Positions 1 to 7,115 of a DNA stretch of 8,055 nucleotides are shown one piece after another. Source of the DNA: Rariglobus sp967755175 (lineage in GTDB: Bacteria > Verrucomicrobiota > Verrucomicrobiia > Opitutales > Opitutaceae); assembly GCA_967755175.1 (NCBI GenBank), contig CBRAFO010000142.1, forward strand, positions 1 to 8,055, in the 5' to 3' direction. Positions within the stretch are counted from its first letter, which is position 1, and every line of letters starts with the position of its first letter. A program made the translations under genes and the position numbers. The notes beneath the pieces are model-generated. The model worked only from the letters and a program-made list of their open reading frames with translations. It ran no database searches and had not been told where the DNA came from.

Positions 1-509
1 GGGTTTTTAATCCCCACGGGCGCGCGAAAAAAGCGCGGGCGCACACTGGACCGGGCGAATACGGCGAGCGGCTCATCGAGTTCCCGACCGATGCGGGTGG
101 GCAGGGCGCACCAGAAGCTACATTCCGGGTGCGTGTGGGTGTGATGGCCGATCTCGTGGCCGCGACGGATGATCTCGGCGACGAGTTCGGGGTGACGCGC
201 GGCACGTTCGCCGACGAGGAAGAACGTCGCGTGCGCCTCGTGGCGGTCGAGCGCATCGAGCAGGCGTGGTGTGTCCTGAGCATCGGGTCCATCGTCGATC
301 GTGAGCCAGACCTCGGGGCGATCGGTTTCGAAGCGCGTGAACACCGGCACGATGCCGGAGGCGCCGGGAGCGAAGACATTCCAGAGCATCCAGGGTTCGC
401 CGATGAAGAACAGCAACGCGGACCAAAGGTGGTATTCAGGAACGAACAGCCAAAGCGCCAGCGCGACGAGCTTGAGTGCGAAGACTTTGGTTAACGTTAT
501 CCGGAACAT
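1..509 (-). CDS. NodB-type polysaccharide deacetylase, 3' end outside window
   Basis: The first 169 codons are visible, starting at the ATG at 509-507; the reading frame is still open at base 1. Residues about 9-22 and 29-38 are hydrophobic and probably anchor the protein in the inner membrane, placing the catalytic domain outside the cytoplasm. The carbohydrate esterase 4 (NodB) motifs are clear: motif 1 TIDDGPD (70-76, catalytic and metal-binding Asp72/Asp73), motif 2 GHHTHTHP (121-128, metal ligands His123 and His127), and motif 3 RAPVG (162-166). Family members remove N- or O-acetyl groups from sugar polymers or glycolipids using a divalent metal. The start overlaps the end of the PAP2 gene by 13 nt, so the two are probably translationally coupled. 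No Shine-Dalgarno sequence precedes the ATG. As the last visible gene of a lipid-pigment export operon, it may deacetylate an acetylated sugar on the anchor lipid; that substrate is inferred. The family call is secure. Confidence 0.92.
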   Translation of the reverse strand, partial: MFRITLTKVFALKLVALALWLFVPEYHLWSALLFFIGEPWMLWNVFAPGASGIVPVFTRFETDRPEVWLTIDDGPDAQDTPRLLDALDRHEAHATFFLVGERAARHPELVAEIIRRGHEIGHHTHTHPECSFWCALPTRIGRELDEPLAVFARSSVRPRFFRAPVGIKN

Positions 510-1150
510 GGCGGAGGTTCGGCGCAGAACCGGAAATTGAGGCGGGCGGCGAACCAGCCGAGCAATGCGCCGGCGAGCGCGTCGATGGCTACGTGCTGAC
601 GCGTCGCGACCGTTGAATAGAGGATCGCTGCCGCCCAGGCGAAGTTGAGGGCGTGCACGAGGTGTCCCGCATTGAGGCGACTCAGCATGCGGGTAAACCA
701 GAGGCAGGCGAAGATTGCGAAGGCGGCATGGAGCGAAGGGCAGGCGTTGCCGGAGGCGTCCATGTTTTTAAGAAACTGGATGCTCGGGTGCAGCGACCAG
801 TCGATGCCGGACGGTGGCGTGGTCGTGGGCCAGAGGATGAAGATCAGCAGACCGCTGCCGGCGAGGAACGCGTTGCCGAACGCGAACCCGATGAGTTCGC
901 GCAGATTGATGATCAACAGCGAGGGCAGGCTCACGTATACCCACAATGAAACGTAGGGGATCAGCGCCAGCGGGTGAAAGCCGATCCAACGATCCAGAAT
1001 AGTGAATGGAATCGTGGTGGGGATCGAGAACGGGTGCCGCAGGACGGTGAAGTAGGCGATGAAGAACACCGTTACGAAGGCCGGGGTGACGAGGAACTTG
1101 AGCCAGACATGCGCAAGGATCCGGGGGGCGATGGCGGTGGTGTTGCGCAT
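497..1150 (-). CDS. PAP2-superfamily membrane phosphatase (inositolphosphorylceramide-synthase-like subgroup)
   Basis: The product is a 217-residue integral membrane protein with about five or six hydrophobic segments (near 15-36, 61-82, 86-107, 138-153, 168-181 and 187-201). Two phosphatase motifs are recognisable: CPSLHAAF (137-144), the equivalent of the PSGH motif, and STVATRQHVAID (179-190), with Arg184, His186 and Asp190 in the Sx4RxHx3D arrangement typical of the PAP2_3 (Aur1-like) branch. Such enzymes hydrolyse lipid phosphates such as phosphatidate or undecaprenyl diphosphate, or exchange a phospho-head-group between lipids. The ATG at 1150-1148 lies one base after the ligase stop (TGA-c-ATG), and the TAA at 499-497 lies inside the deacetylase gene. 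There is no visible Shine-Dalgarno sequence, so coupling to the upstream gene is likely. In this operon it could dephosphorylate the lipid or isoprenoid carrier used for the product; the substrate cannot be told from sequence. A classical KX6RP first motif is not obvious, as is usual in this subgroup. Confidence 0.88.
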   Translation of the reverse strand: MRNTTAIAPRILAHVWLKFLVTPAFVTVFFIAYFTVLRHPFSIPTTIPFTILDRWIGFHPLALIPYVSLWVYVSLPSLLIINLRELIGFAFGNAFLAGSGLLIFILWPTTTPPSGIDWSLHPSIQFLKNMDASGNACPSLHAAFAIFACLWFTRMLSRLNAGHLVHALNFAWAAAILYSTVATRQHVAIDALAGALLGWFAARLNFRFCAEPPPCSG

Positions 1151-1151
1151 G

Positions 1152-2468
1152 TCAGCGGATCAGCAGGGAACGAAGGGCGGCGGTGTCGGGCTTGCCTCGG
1201 GCGGTGAGGGGAAATTCGGGAACGGTCACGAGGCGGCGGGGGATTTTCCACGCGGCGAACCACGTGCGCAGGAGCGTGCGCACGGTCGCGGTGTCGTGCG
1301 TGGTGGCGAGCACGGCGGCGAGTTCGCCGGGGTTGTCCGGATGCGGAGCCGCGAAGGCGTCGCACACGCCGGGCACGGTGCGCAACGCGCGCTCAAGATC
1401 GCCGAGGTCGAGACGGCGTCCGGCGATTTTGATGAGGCGTCCGGTGCGACCTAGGAGAACCAGTTCGCCGTGCTCATTCCATGCGACTTTGTCGGCGGGT
1501 GAAAATGAACCTTTGCCCATCACGGCGGGGCTGGTTACGCGGATCCGTCCGCCACGCGTCGGCGTGAGGGTGACCCCCGCCAGCGGCGTGCCCACGCTGC
1601 GGCCCGCAAGGGTGGCGTCGCCGGTGCGATCATAGGCGATGCCGCCGGTTTCGCTGGAGCCGTAGAAGCTGTGCGGGCGCAGGTTGAACTTGGTGAAGAA
1701 CGCCTGAGCGATTTCCGGTGGCAGCGGCGAACCGGCCGAAATGACCGTGCGCAGTCCGGTCAGCGCGTCGGCGGGCAGGTCGGCCGACGCGAGGGCGTTC
1801 AGCAACGCGGGCACTGCGGGAAATACGGTCGGACGCCAGCGCGCGAGGTCGGCGGCGAGCGCGTGCGGAAGCGGCACCCCGGAGCAGACCAGCGCCGTGC
1901 CTTGCGTGAGGAGCGGAAGCATGAGGTTGCCCAAACCGTAAGAGTGCCCGAGCGGGATGACCGCGAAATTAACGTCCTCCGACGTGATGCCCATCGCGGC
2001 GCAGACCTGACGTCCATCGGCGCGCATTTGCGCATCGGTGAAGGCCAGTGCGCTCGGTTTTCCGGTGCTGCCGGAGGTGAGTTTTACGACGAAGGCGAGC
2101 TTGGTGTTTTTGCCGAGTAGCCGAGCCGGGGTGCGTTCCAGCTGGCCGTCGATCCAGGCCCAGGCGGCGCGGGCGGAGACGGCGAGTGCGCGTTGCGCGA
2201 CGGCGGGCTCGGAGGGGTCGAGCGGCACGGGAGTCGCCCCGGCGCGCAGGATGCCAAGGAACGCGGCGAACCAGCCGGCTCCGTTGGGCTGGGAAAACGT
2301 CACGCGTTGACCCTGGATCGGCGACGGCAGCGCGTTTCTCCATGCCTCGGCCTGCGCGGCGAGGTCGGCGCGTGTCCACGAACCGCCGTTCGCAGCCTCG
2401 ACGAGTGCCAGGGCGTCGGGCTGGGCGTGGACCAGGCGAGTCCAGGTTTGGAGCAACGTGTCGGGCAT
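1152..2468 (-). CDS. Compact AMP-dependent acyl/aryl-acid ligase (ANL superfamily, ApeH-like)
   Basis: This 438-residue protein activates a carboxylic acid as an acyl-adenylate and passes it to a thiol (CoA or an acyl carrier protein). Visible adenylation motifs, in order: the P-loop TSGSTGKPSA (131-140), SYGLG (176-180), YGSSETGG (269-276), an Asp in SPADKVAW (323-330) at the place of the TGD motif, GRTGRLIKIAGRRLDLGDLE (340-359), and the C-terminal LTARGKPD with likely catalytic Lys426. It is shorter than typical acyl-CoA synthetases (500-600 residues), mainly through a short N-terminal region, as in the AMP ligases of aryl polyene clusters, which load a 4-hydroxybenzoate-type starter onto an acyl carrier protein. 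Aryl specificity here is inferred from context alone. The ATG at 2468-2466 follows the exporter stop by 6 nt; the TGA at 1154-1152 precedes the PAP2 start by 1 nt. All core motifs are intact, so it should be active. No carrier-protein domain is fused to it. Confidence 0.92.
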   Translation of the reverse strand: MPDTLLQTWTRLVHAQPDALALVEAANGGSWTRADLAAQAEAWRNALPSPIQGQRVTFSQPNGAGWFAAFLGILRAGATPVPLDPSEPAVAQRALAVSARAAWAWIDGQLERTPARLLGKNTKLAFVVKLTSGSTGKPSALAFTDAQMRADGRQVCAAMGITSEDVNFAVIPLGHSYGLGNLMLPLLTQGTALVCSGVPLPHALAADLARWRPTVFPAVPALLNALASADLPADALTGLRTVISAGSPLPPEIAQAFFTKFNLRPHSFYGSSETGGIAYDRTGDATLAGRSVGTPLAGVTLTPTRGGRIRVTSPAVMGKGSFSPADKVAWNEHGELVLLGRTGRLIKIAGRRLDLGDLERALRTVPGVCDAFAAPHPDNPGELAAVLATTHDTATVRTLLRTWFAAWKIPRRLVTVPEFPLTARGKPDTAALRSLLIR

Positions 2469-2474
2469 GCGTGG

Positions 2475-4802
2475 TCAGTTCTTACGTCCGATGGGTTCGA
2501 GTTCAACCATCACGAGGGCGGTGAGCACGATGAGGGCCACGGTGGATCCGAGGGCGGCCACGACGGGGATTTTGCTGAGTGCGAGCACGCCGAAGGAGGA
2601 GGCGGTGGTCAGCGCGGAGAGCCGGATCGACAGCGGCGGAGGCTCGCCGCGTCCGGCGTTCTCGGCGGAGAAGATCGCGTAGTTGTGGCTCAAGCACACG
2701 CCAAGGAACGCACCGAGCAGGTGGAACATGTTGAGCGCGTGTCCGGCGAAGCCGAGCACCCCGAAAGCGAAGAGGCAGGAGCCCGACGGGATCATGAAGA
2801 TGCGCACGCCGCGGCGCAGCCCGTAGATCACGAAGACGCTCAGTCCGATCAGGCCCAGCCCCATGAGGCTGAGGCGCAACGCACTGGCGCGGTAACGAGC
2901 GAAGAGCGTATTGAGGGTTTCGAGTTGGTGGGTGCCAACGGTGCCGAGCTCGGAGGGCGGTTCCGCGCCGGGCGGGTGGTCGGTGAGGCTGAGAAACCAC
3001 GTCGAATGACCGCTGGTGAAAAACAACATGCCCAGCGGTCCGGTCAGGTGCGCCTGCAGGTCGGTGGCGAGCGCTTCATACGAGAGTGGCTGAGTCCGGG
3101 TGGCCACCTCGTGCCACGCTTTGAAAAACGGCTCGAAGGAATCGGCGGTGTAGTCGTGTTTCTCCAGCGCGGCGCGCAGGGCGGGTTCGAAGCCGGACAA
3201 CGCGGCAAGTCGGGCGGGCGTCGCTTGGAAATCGACCGGCGAGGGCAGGACCAAGCCGATGCTCGCGATGGTGGTGCCGGGGAACGCGGTGGCGTGCCAT
3301 GCCTCGAAGCGGCCGAGGCGCTCGCGAGCTTCGAGAAGGGAGTCGCCCCGCGTGATGTAAACCGAACGGCCTTCGCGGTCGCCGAACAGCGCGCGCACGG
3401 CCTGGTCGTTGGTGTCGAGCGCGTGGTCGGGCACTTCGAGTTGGCGGATGCTGTCCTGCCATTGGAGGCGCCACGGTCCGATCAACGCCACGGTCAGCGC
3501 GACCAAGCCGAGCCCGCGAACCAAGATGCTGCGGCGGCGTCCGGCGGGGCGCAGCGTGAAGTCACGGGCTTCGAGGTAAGGGTTGTCGAGCTGGGCGAAG
3601 TAGAGAATCGCCGCGGCGAGCGCGCTCACGAGGCCGGCGCTGACGAAGACGCCGAGCTGGCGAATGAGCGGCAGGTCGGAGAGCAGCAGGAAGGAGAACC
3701 CGATTACAGTCGTGAGACAGCTGGTGAGGAGCGGCTTGAGCAGGCGGTCGAGTTTTTCGCGGTAACGTTCGCCGACGCGCAACGCGGGCTGGAGGTAGAG
3801 GTAGAAGCCGTAGTCGATGGCCACGCCGGTGAGCAGCGCGCCGACCACGAAGACGAGGATGTGCACGCGTTCGAACGCGAGGGTGACGGCGACCCAGCCG
3901 CCCAGGATGGAAAATAAGATAACGGGCACGAGGTGTAGCGCCTTCCACGTGCGGCGCACAAAGATGATCGCGACCGTGAGCACGGCGGCGAGCGAGAGCG
4001 TGTTGAGCCATTCCAACTCGGACTGGATGCGGGTCTTGCTGGCGGCGGCGAAGCGGTTGACGCCCGTCCATTCCAAGGTGACGCCGGGATGCGCCGAGAG
4101 CACGGCGGCAAGCGCTTGGTCGATGGCGGAGAAGACCGGTTGTTGTCCGGCTTCGGCTAATGGCGACACGGCGAGCCGGGCCCAGACGAGCGCGCGACCT
4201 TGCGCGCCACCGGCGGCGGAAGGCGCGAGCGTCTGCGAGCCGAGGACGAGCGACGGCACGAGCAGTAGCGGATCGCCCGGGATGATCTCTTGAAACGCAG
4301 TGGCTTCGGGACGGAGCAGAAACGCGTCGAGATTGCGCACCGTTTGCTCGGCGAGCCAGGCGGAGCGGTCGGCCTCGGGGCGGCCGGTGGCGGCGAAAGC
4401 GCGCTCTTGTTTTGCAAGCCACGAAGGCAGGAGCAGGTCGAAGCGGCGTTGGTGGAGAAACGTCCCGAGCGCGTCGTTGGCGGCGTTGTTGCGCAGTGGC
4501 GTGGCTTCGGCGAAGAGCGGCGAGGCGCGCAGTTCGGCGGCCAATTGCACGGCGGCTTCGTCGGGCGCGGTGTCGGGCGTGGACGGATTGCGCAACGCGA
4601 GCAGGACTACGCGCGCCTGGCGTTCGTCGGCGAGCGAGCGCAGGAGGGCGATCTCGGGCGAACGCTCGTCGGTAGGCACGAGGTCGATGACGTTGGTGGA
4701 GATTTTTTGGCTGTAATCGAGGCGCGCGAGCCAGAGCAACCCGAGCACGCCGAAGATCAGCAGAAGCAGGCGGGCGAAGTTTTTCTGGCGGACGGGTTCC
4801 AT
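2475..4802 (-). CDS. MMPL/RND-family exporter (COG4258-type, ApeM-like)
   Basis: I take the ATG at 4802-4800, giving 775 residues; it lies just ahead of the first membrane helix (11-27) and 34 nt after the upstream stop. The frame is open upstream to another ATG at 4895, but that would add a 31-residue polar, Pro-rich tail and overlap the LolA-like gene by 59 nt. The layout is the duplicated RND plan: TM1, a periplasmic domain (about 30-265), a helix block (about 267-403), TM7 (425-443), a second periplasmic domain (about 445-638), and a final helix block (about 640-767). The TM4 motif GVAIDYGFYLY (326-336) has the relay Asp330-Tyr331. The matching position in the second half, CLSHNYAIF (703-711), has Asn707-Tyr708. 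Relatives in aryl polyene and xanthomonadin clusters are thought to use the proton gradient to extract or move the finished lipid-like pigment across the inner membrane. The adjacent LolA-like gene fits that role. No Shine-Dalgarno sequence is visible. Family call firm; substrate inferred. Confidence 0.93.
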   Translation of the reverse strand: MEPVRQKNFARLLLLIFGVLGLLWLARLDYSQKISTNVIDLVPTDERSPEIALLRSLADERQARVVLLALRNPSTPDTAPDEAAVQLAAELRASPLFAEATPLRNNAANDALGTFLHQRRFDLLLPSWLAKQERAFAATGRPEADRSAWLAEQTVRNLDAFLLRPEATAFQEIIPGDPLLLVPSLVLGSQTLAPSAAGGAQGRALVWARLAVSPLAEAGQQPVFSAIDQALAAVLSAHPGVTLEWTGVNRFAAASKTRIQSELEWLNTLSLAAVLTVAIIFVRRTWKALHLVPVILFSILGGWVAVTLAFERVHILVFVVGALLTGVAIDYGFYLYLQPALRVGERYREKLDRLLKPLLTSCLTTVIGFSFLLLSDLPLIRQLGVFVSAGLVSALAAAILYFAQLDNPYLEARDFTLRPAGRRRSILVRGLGLVALTVALIGPWRLQWQDSIRQLEVPDHALDTNDQAVRALFGDREGRSVYITRGDSLLEARERLGRFEAWHATAFPGTTIASIGLVLPSPVDFQATPARLAALSGFEPALRAALEKHDYTADSFEPFFKAWHEVATRTQPLSYEALATDLQAHLTGPLGMLFFTSGHSTWFLSLTDHPPGAEPPSELGTVGTHQLETLNTLFARYRASALRLSLMGLGLIGLSVFVIYGLRRGVRIFMIPSGSCLFAFGVLGFAGHALNMFHLLGAFLGVCLSHNYAIFSAENAGRGEPPPLSIRLSALTTASSFGVLALSKIPVVAALGSTVALIVLTALVMVELEPIGRKN

Positions 4803-4836
4803 GAGGCGTGCGGCGCGGTGGGTCGGGGCGCCGGTG

Positions 4837-5490
4837 TTAGCGGAAGTAGGTCGTGAGTTCGGCGGCGTCGAAGGTAACGCCAGTGACGGTGTCACTGATG
4901 ATGATCACGATGCGTTGCGCGCCGGATTTGCGCATCTCGATCACGCGCACGAGGCCGGAGTCGCCGCTGACGGTGATCGGATTCAGGATGCTGGCGAGCG
5001 GGCCGGGGCGAGGGATGACGGTGAAGCGCCAGACGTCGCCCTCGTGTGCGCCGTAGATCTCGAAGTTTTTGGCGAGCTCGGGTAGGTCGAAGCGAAGGAC
5101 GTTGAGCAGCGCGGTGCTGGCAGCCTTGGCGCGCGGATCGTCGGGAAGTTCGCGGCGGCGTCCGCCGGCTTCGGCCATGAAACCGCCGCGCGGATCCATG
5201 ACCACGAGGCGATCTTCGGGCGTTTGGTAGTGCAGGCTCAGGCCGCGAACCGGGTCGAGGCGGATCTCGCCGGTCAGCTTCGCGGAGCCTTTGCGGAAGG
5301 GGAAATAACGGTGCTCTTCGAACGTGGCTTTGAGCGGAGGCTTGGCTTTCAACTCGGCGATGAGCGGTTGCCAAGAGGAGTCGTTTTCACCGGGCGTGAG
5401 GCGGTAAGCAGGCGAGACAAGATCGGCGGGGAGCGCGGCGCGGAGCGGCAGCAGGGCGACGACAAAAAACAGGAGGATGCGGAAACTCAT
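4837..5490 (-). CDS. LolA-like periplasmic lipid/lipoprotein carrier (ApeL-like)
   Basis: The product is a 217-residue exported protein. I chose the ATG at 5490-5488 because it opens directly into a signal peptide (Arg4, hydrophobic core 5-15, probable cleavage around 18-20) and overlaps the glycosyltransferase stop as ATGA; an in-frame ATG at 5646 would add 52 residues lying entirely inside the upstream gene. The mature part fits the LolA/LolB-like half-barrel: a helix with PPLKATFEEHRYFPF (51-65), strands through KLTGEIRLDP (71-80) and GLSLHYQTPEDRLVVMDP (83-100), and a C-terminal strand region with RVIEMRKSG and IVIIISDTVTGVTF (182-207). LolA proteins carry lipidated cargo through the periplasm in a hydrophobic cavity. 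This divergent type is found beside COG4258-like exporters in aryl polyene clusters, where it probably hands the lipid-like product to the outer membrane. It is not the housekeeping lolA by context, since it sits between a glycosyltransferase and an MMPL gene. The TAA is at 4839-4837. Confidence 0.87.
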   Translation of the reverse strand: MSFRILLFFVVALLPLRAALPADLVSPAYRLTPGENDSSWQPLIAELKAKPPLKATFEEHRYFPFRKGSAKLTGEIRLDPVRGLSLHYQTPEDRLVVMDPRGGFMAEAGGRRRELPDDPRAKAASTALLNVLRFDLPELAKNFEIYGAHEGDVWRFTVIPRPGPLASILNPITVSGDSGLVRVIEMRKSGAQRIVIIISDTVTGVTFDAAELTTYFR

Positions 5491-6254
5491 GCGTGGCGGC
5501 GATGGCGGTTGATAGAGCGGACGGAGGGCCAGCGCCAAAGCAGCAACTGGCTGATCAGGCGCGTGTGGAGCCAGACCATCTTCACGTTGTCGCGCAGGTA
5601 ATGGAAGTGTGACACACCGCCGTCTGCCTTGGTCAAGTAGCGGCACGGCGCGGGCAGGTTAAGCGTGGGCACGCCGGCCCAGACCATGCGCACCGCGATC
5701 TCGGGATCGAAGTCGAAGCCGCGGGCGGCACGGGTCTGCGCGAGCGCGGTGCGCAACGGCTCAGCCGGATAGACACGAAAGCCGAAAAGCGGATCGCCGA
5801 TGGCGGGGCCGAGCGTTTCGAAGTGGACGAGGCCCACGCTGAGCTTGCGGCCATGCAGGCGTTCGAGCGGCACCTCGGGTCCGAAGACGGGCAGGCCGAG
5901 CACGAGGGCGTCCGGGTCGCGTTGCGAGGCGGTCATGAAGTCCTCGATGTGAGTCGCGGGGTGTTGTCCGTCGGAGTCCATGGTGAGGACATGCGTGAAC
6001 CCGGCGGCCAGCGCGGCATCGGCTCCGGTGAGGACGGCGGCGCCTTTGCCGCCGTTGCGGGCGCGGCGGATGACGCGCAAGGCCGGCTCGCGGGCGGCGA
6101 GCTCATCGAGCGTGCGGTCGCTGCCATCGGTGCTGCAGTCGATCACGACCCATACAGGGTTCCAGCGACGCAGCGCCTCCTCCACGGTGGGCAAGAGCCG
6201 GGGGCCGGTGTTGTAGCTCGGGATGAGCACGAGGTGGGTGGACGAGGGCGTCAT
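5487..6254 (-). CDS. Family 2 glycosyltransferase of the aryl polyene type
   Basis: This 255-residue enzyme has a GT-A fold of the dolichyl-phosphate-mannose-synthase-like GT2 group. Seen in the sequence: IPSYN (11-15) at the first strand, VVIDCSTDGS (36-45) for nucleotide binding, NGGKGAAV (67-74), the metal-binding DSD in TMDSDGQH (91-98), GDPLFGFRVYP (153-163), GFDFDPEIAVR (179-189) and SHFHYLRDNVKM (215-226). The last block, a His-x-x-x-Arg-Asp-Asn arrangement followed by an amphipathic Trp-rich tail, resembles glycosyltransferases of aryl polyene clusters, where GT2 and acyltransferase domains can be fused in one protein. It would transfer a sugar from a nucleotide donor to the lipid or isoprenoid anchor at the cytoplasmic face; donor and acceptor are unknown. 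It lacks the C-terminal transmembrane pair of polyprenyl-phosphate glycosyltransferases. The gene is preceded by the only sizeable spacer in the window (111 nt, in frame with the upstream gene and free of stops). No Shine-Dalgarno sequence is visible. The stop overlaps the next start (ATGA). Confidence 0.9.
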   Translation of the reverse strand: MTPSSTHLVLIPSYNTGPRLLPTVEEALRRWNPVWVVIDCSTDGSDRTLDELAAREPALRVIRRARNGGKGAAVLTGADAALAAGFTHVLTMDSDGQHPATHIEDFMTASQRDPDALVLGLPVFGPEVPLERLHGRKLSVGLVHFETLGPAIGDPLFGFRVYPAEPLRTALAQTRAARGFDFDPEIAVRMVWAGVPTLNLPAPCRYLTKADGGVSHFHYLRDNVKMVWLHTRLISQLLLWRWPSVRSINRHRRHA

Positions 6255-6365
6255 GCGGAAGGGACGGGAGCTGGTCTTTTCTTGGGGATCGTTCTCGTTC
6301 TCGTTCGTCAGGTGCTCGGAGAATGAGAACGAGAAAGAGAACGAGAATGAGAAAGAGGAGGAGGG
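6255..6365. other. 111-nt spacer between acyltransferase and glycosyltransferase genes
   Basis: This is the only sizeable non-coding gap. Read on the minus strand it continues the plsC frame after its TAA for 37 codons without another stop, ending at the glycosyltransferase ATG. The first part encodes a Phe-Ser alternation from TTC-TCN codons and a later part encodes Asn-Glu repeats, because both arms are built from a six-base repeat. I see no convincing -35/-10 promoter and no terminator with a U-tract on the minus strand, so the operon probably reads through. Confidence 0.6.
6289..6355. repeat. Hexamer (GAGAAC/GAGAAT/GAGAAA) repeat forming an imperfect inverted repeat
   Basis: The left arm (6289-6306, three TCGTTC-type units) is complementary at 17 of 18 positions to 6327-6344, the one mismatch being at 6336, with a 20-nt loop. 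An alternative pairing in another register, to 6321-6338, matches at 16 of 18. From 6319 to 6364 the plus strand is purine except at four positions (6324, 6330, 6342, 6348). The array is confined to the spacer. It could form an mRNA hairpin that affects processing or relative expression of the flanking genes, or be a mobile short intergenic repeat. Slippage in six-base units is plausible. Structure seen; function inferred. Confidence 0.75.
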
Positions 6366-7115
6366 TTAGTCGTGGGTGGGCGTGAGTAAGGTCTGGAAAC
6401 GTGCGGCGATGCGGGCGGAGAAGGCCGCGGGAGAATCGATTTCTTCGGTGGAGATCAGTTCTTCAAGAGTGAACTCGACCCGGCCGGGCAGCGGGGGCAG
6501 GCGCCACCACGCGTGGCCTTTGCGCGCGAGGCACGGGCCGGCGCATACGCGGATGAGTTGGACGGGGGCATGGGCGCGTTCGGCGATGAGGGCGAAGCCG
6601 GGCTTGAGCGCGTGCAGGATCTCATCGGGTGCGGTGCGCGTGCCTTCGGGGAAGATGAGCAACGACTGGCCGGCGGCGACGCGTTGGGCGGCTTCGCGAA
6701 TGAGGTCCACGCCTTGGTCTCCGGAGACGTAGCCCGACATCAGCGCGGACGGGGCGATGACGGGGTTGCGCAGGAGGGCGGGCTTATAGATGCACAACGC
6801 ATCGGGGAGGCGGGCGAGGAGGAAGGGCGCATCCACCAGTGACGGATGGTTGGCAACATACACGGTGCCGGTGGGCAGGGGACGGTCGAAACCTTTCCAG
6901 GTGACGCGCACCACGCCCGAGGCGCGCATCCAGAACAGCCATGCGGAAAACAGCCCGCGGATGGAGCGGCGAATCAGTGGACCGAATCGTTGCCGGCGCG
7001 GTGCGAGGAGCAGCGGGACGCACGCGAGGTTGAGCAGGAGTCCGCCCAGTCCGAACAGAGCCCAGGAAAAGTAGTAGGCAAACGCCAGCCAAGTGGCACG
7101 AATCGGCTTGATCAT
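6366..7115 (-). CDS. PlsC-type 1-acylglycerol-3-phosphate O-acyltransferase family protein
   Basis: The 249-residue protein starts at the ATG at 7115-7113, which overlaps the LpxL-like stop as ATGA; the in-frame ATG at 7160 would add 15 residues lying inside the upstream gene. An N-terminal membrane segment (about 8-38) is followed by the LPLAT catalytic motifs: NHPSLVD (89-95, the HX4D box with His90 and Asp95), a block around KPALLRNPVIAPSALMSGYV (111-130), and FPEGTR (155-160), which binds the acyl acceptor's phosphate in PlsC. Members transfer acyl groups from acyl-ACP or acyl-CoA to a lysophospholipid or similar alcohol at the inner membrane. Next to a second, LpxL-like acyltransferase and a GT2, a role in attaching fatty acid or the polyene chain to the anchor of an aryl-polyene-like lipid is likelier than housekeeping phosphatidate synthesis. 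A weak GAGG lies about 10 nt before the ATG, the nearest thing to a ribosome binding site in the operon. The stop is TAA at 6368-6366. Confidence 0.9.
   Translation of the reverse strand: MIKPIRATWLAFAYYFSWALFGLGGLLLNLACVPLLLAPRRQRFGPLIRRSIRGLFSAWLFWMRASGVVRVTWKGFDRPLPTGTVYVANHPSLVDAPFLLARLPDALCIYKPALLRNPVIAPSALMSGYVSGDQGVDLIREAAQRVAAGQSLLIFPEGTRTAPDEILHALKPGFALIAERAHAPVQLIRVCAGPCLARKGHAWWRLPPLPGRVEFTLEELISTEEIDSPAAFSARIAARFQTLLTPTHD

Noticed and set aside
118..426. A 102-codon minus-strand open frame at the left end
   Set aside because: It overlaps the deacetylase in another frame. The deacetylase frame carries all three NodB motifs, while this one is Arg/Pro/His-rich and featureless.
2193..3917. 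A 574-codon open frame on the plus strand
   Set aside because: It is antisense to the ligase and MMPL genes, both of which have clear motifs. Its product is a low-complexity run of Gly, Glu, Arg, Ala and His with no recognisable domain, as expected of the complement of high-GC coding sequence.
4803..4895. Upstream in-frame ATG at 4895 as the exporter start
   Set aside because: It would add 31 polar, Pro-rich residues before the first helix and overlap the LolA-like gene by 59 nt; the ATG at 4802 sits right before the membrane segment.
5491..5646. Upstream in-frame ATG at 5646 as the LolA-like start
   Set aside because: It would bury the signal peptide behind 52 residues encoded inside the glycosyltransferase gene. 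The ATG at 5490 gives a normal signal peptide and an ATGA junction.
6289..6344. Rho-independent terminator at the hexamer inverted repeat
   Set aside because: The stem is long but the loop is 20 nt, and on the transcribed minus strand the distal arm is followed by GATCCCCAAGAAAAG rather than a U-tract, so intrinsic termination is unlikely.
6289..6355. CRISPR array
   Set aside because: The units are six bases long with no spacers and occur in inverted orientation; there are no cas genes in the window.
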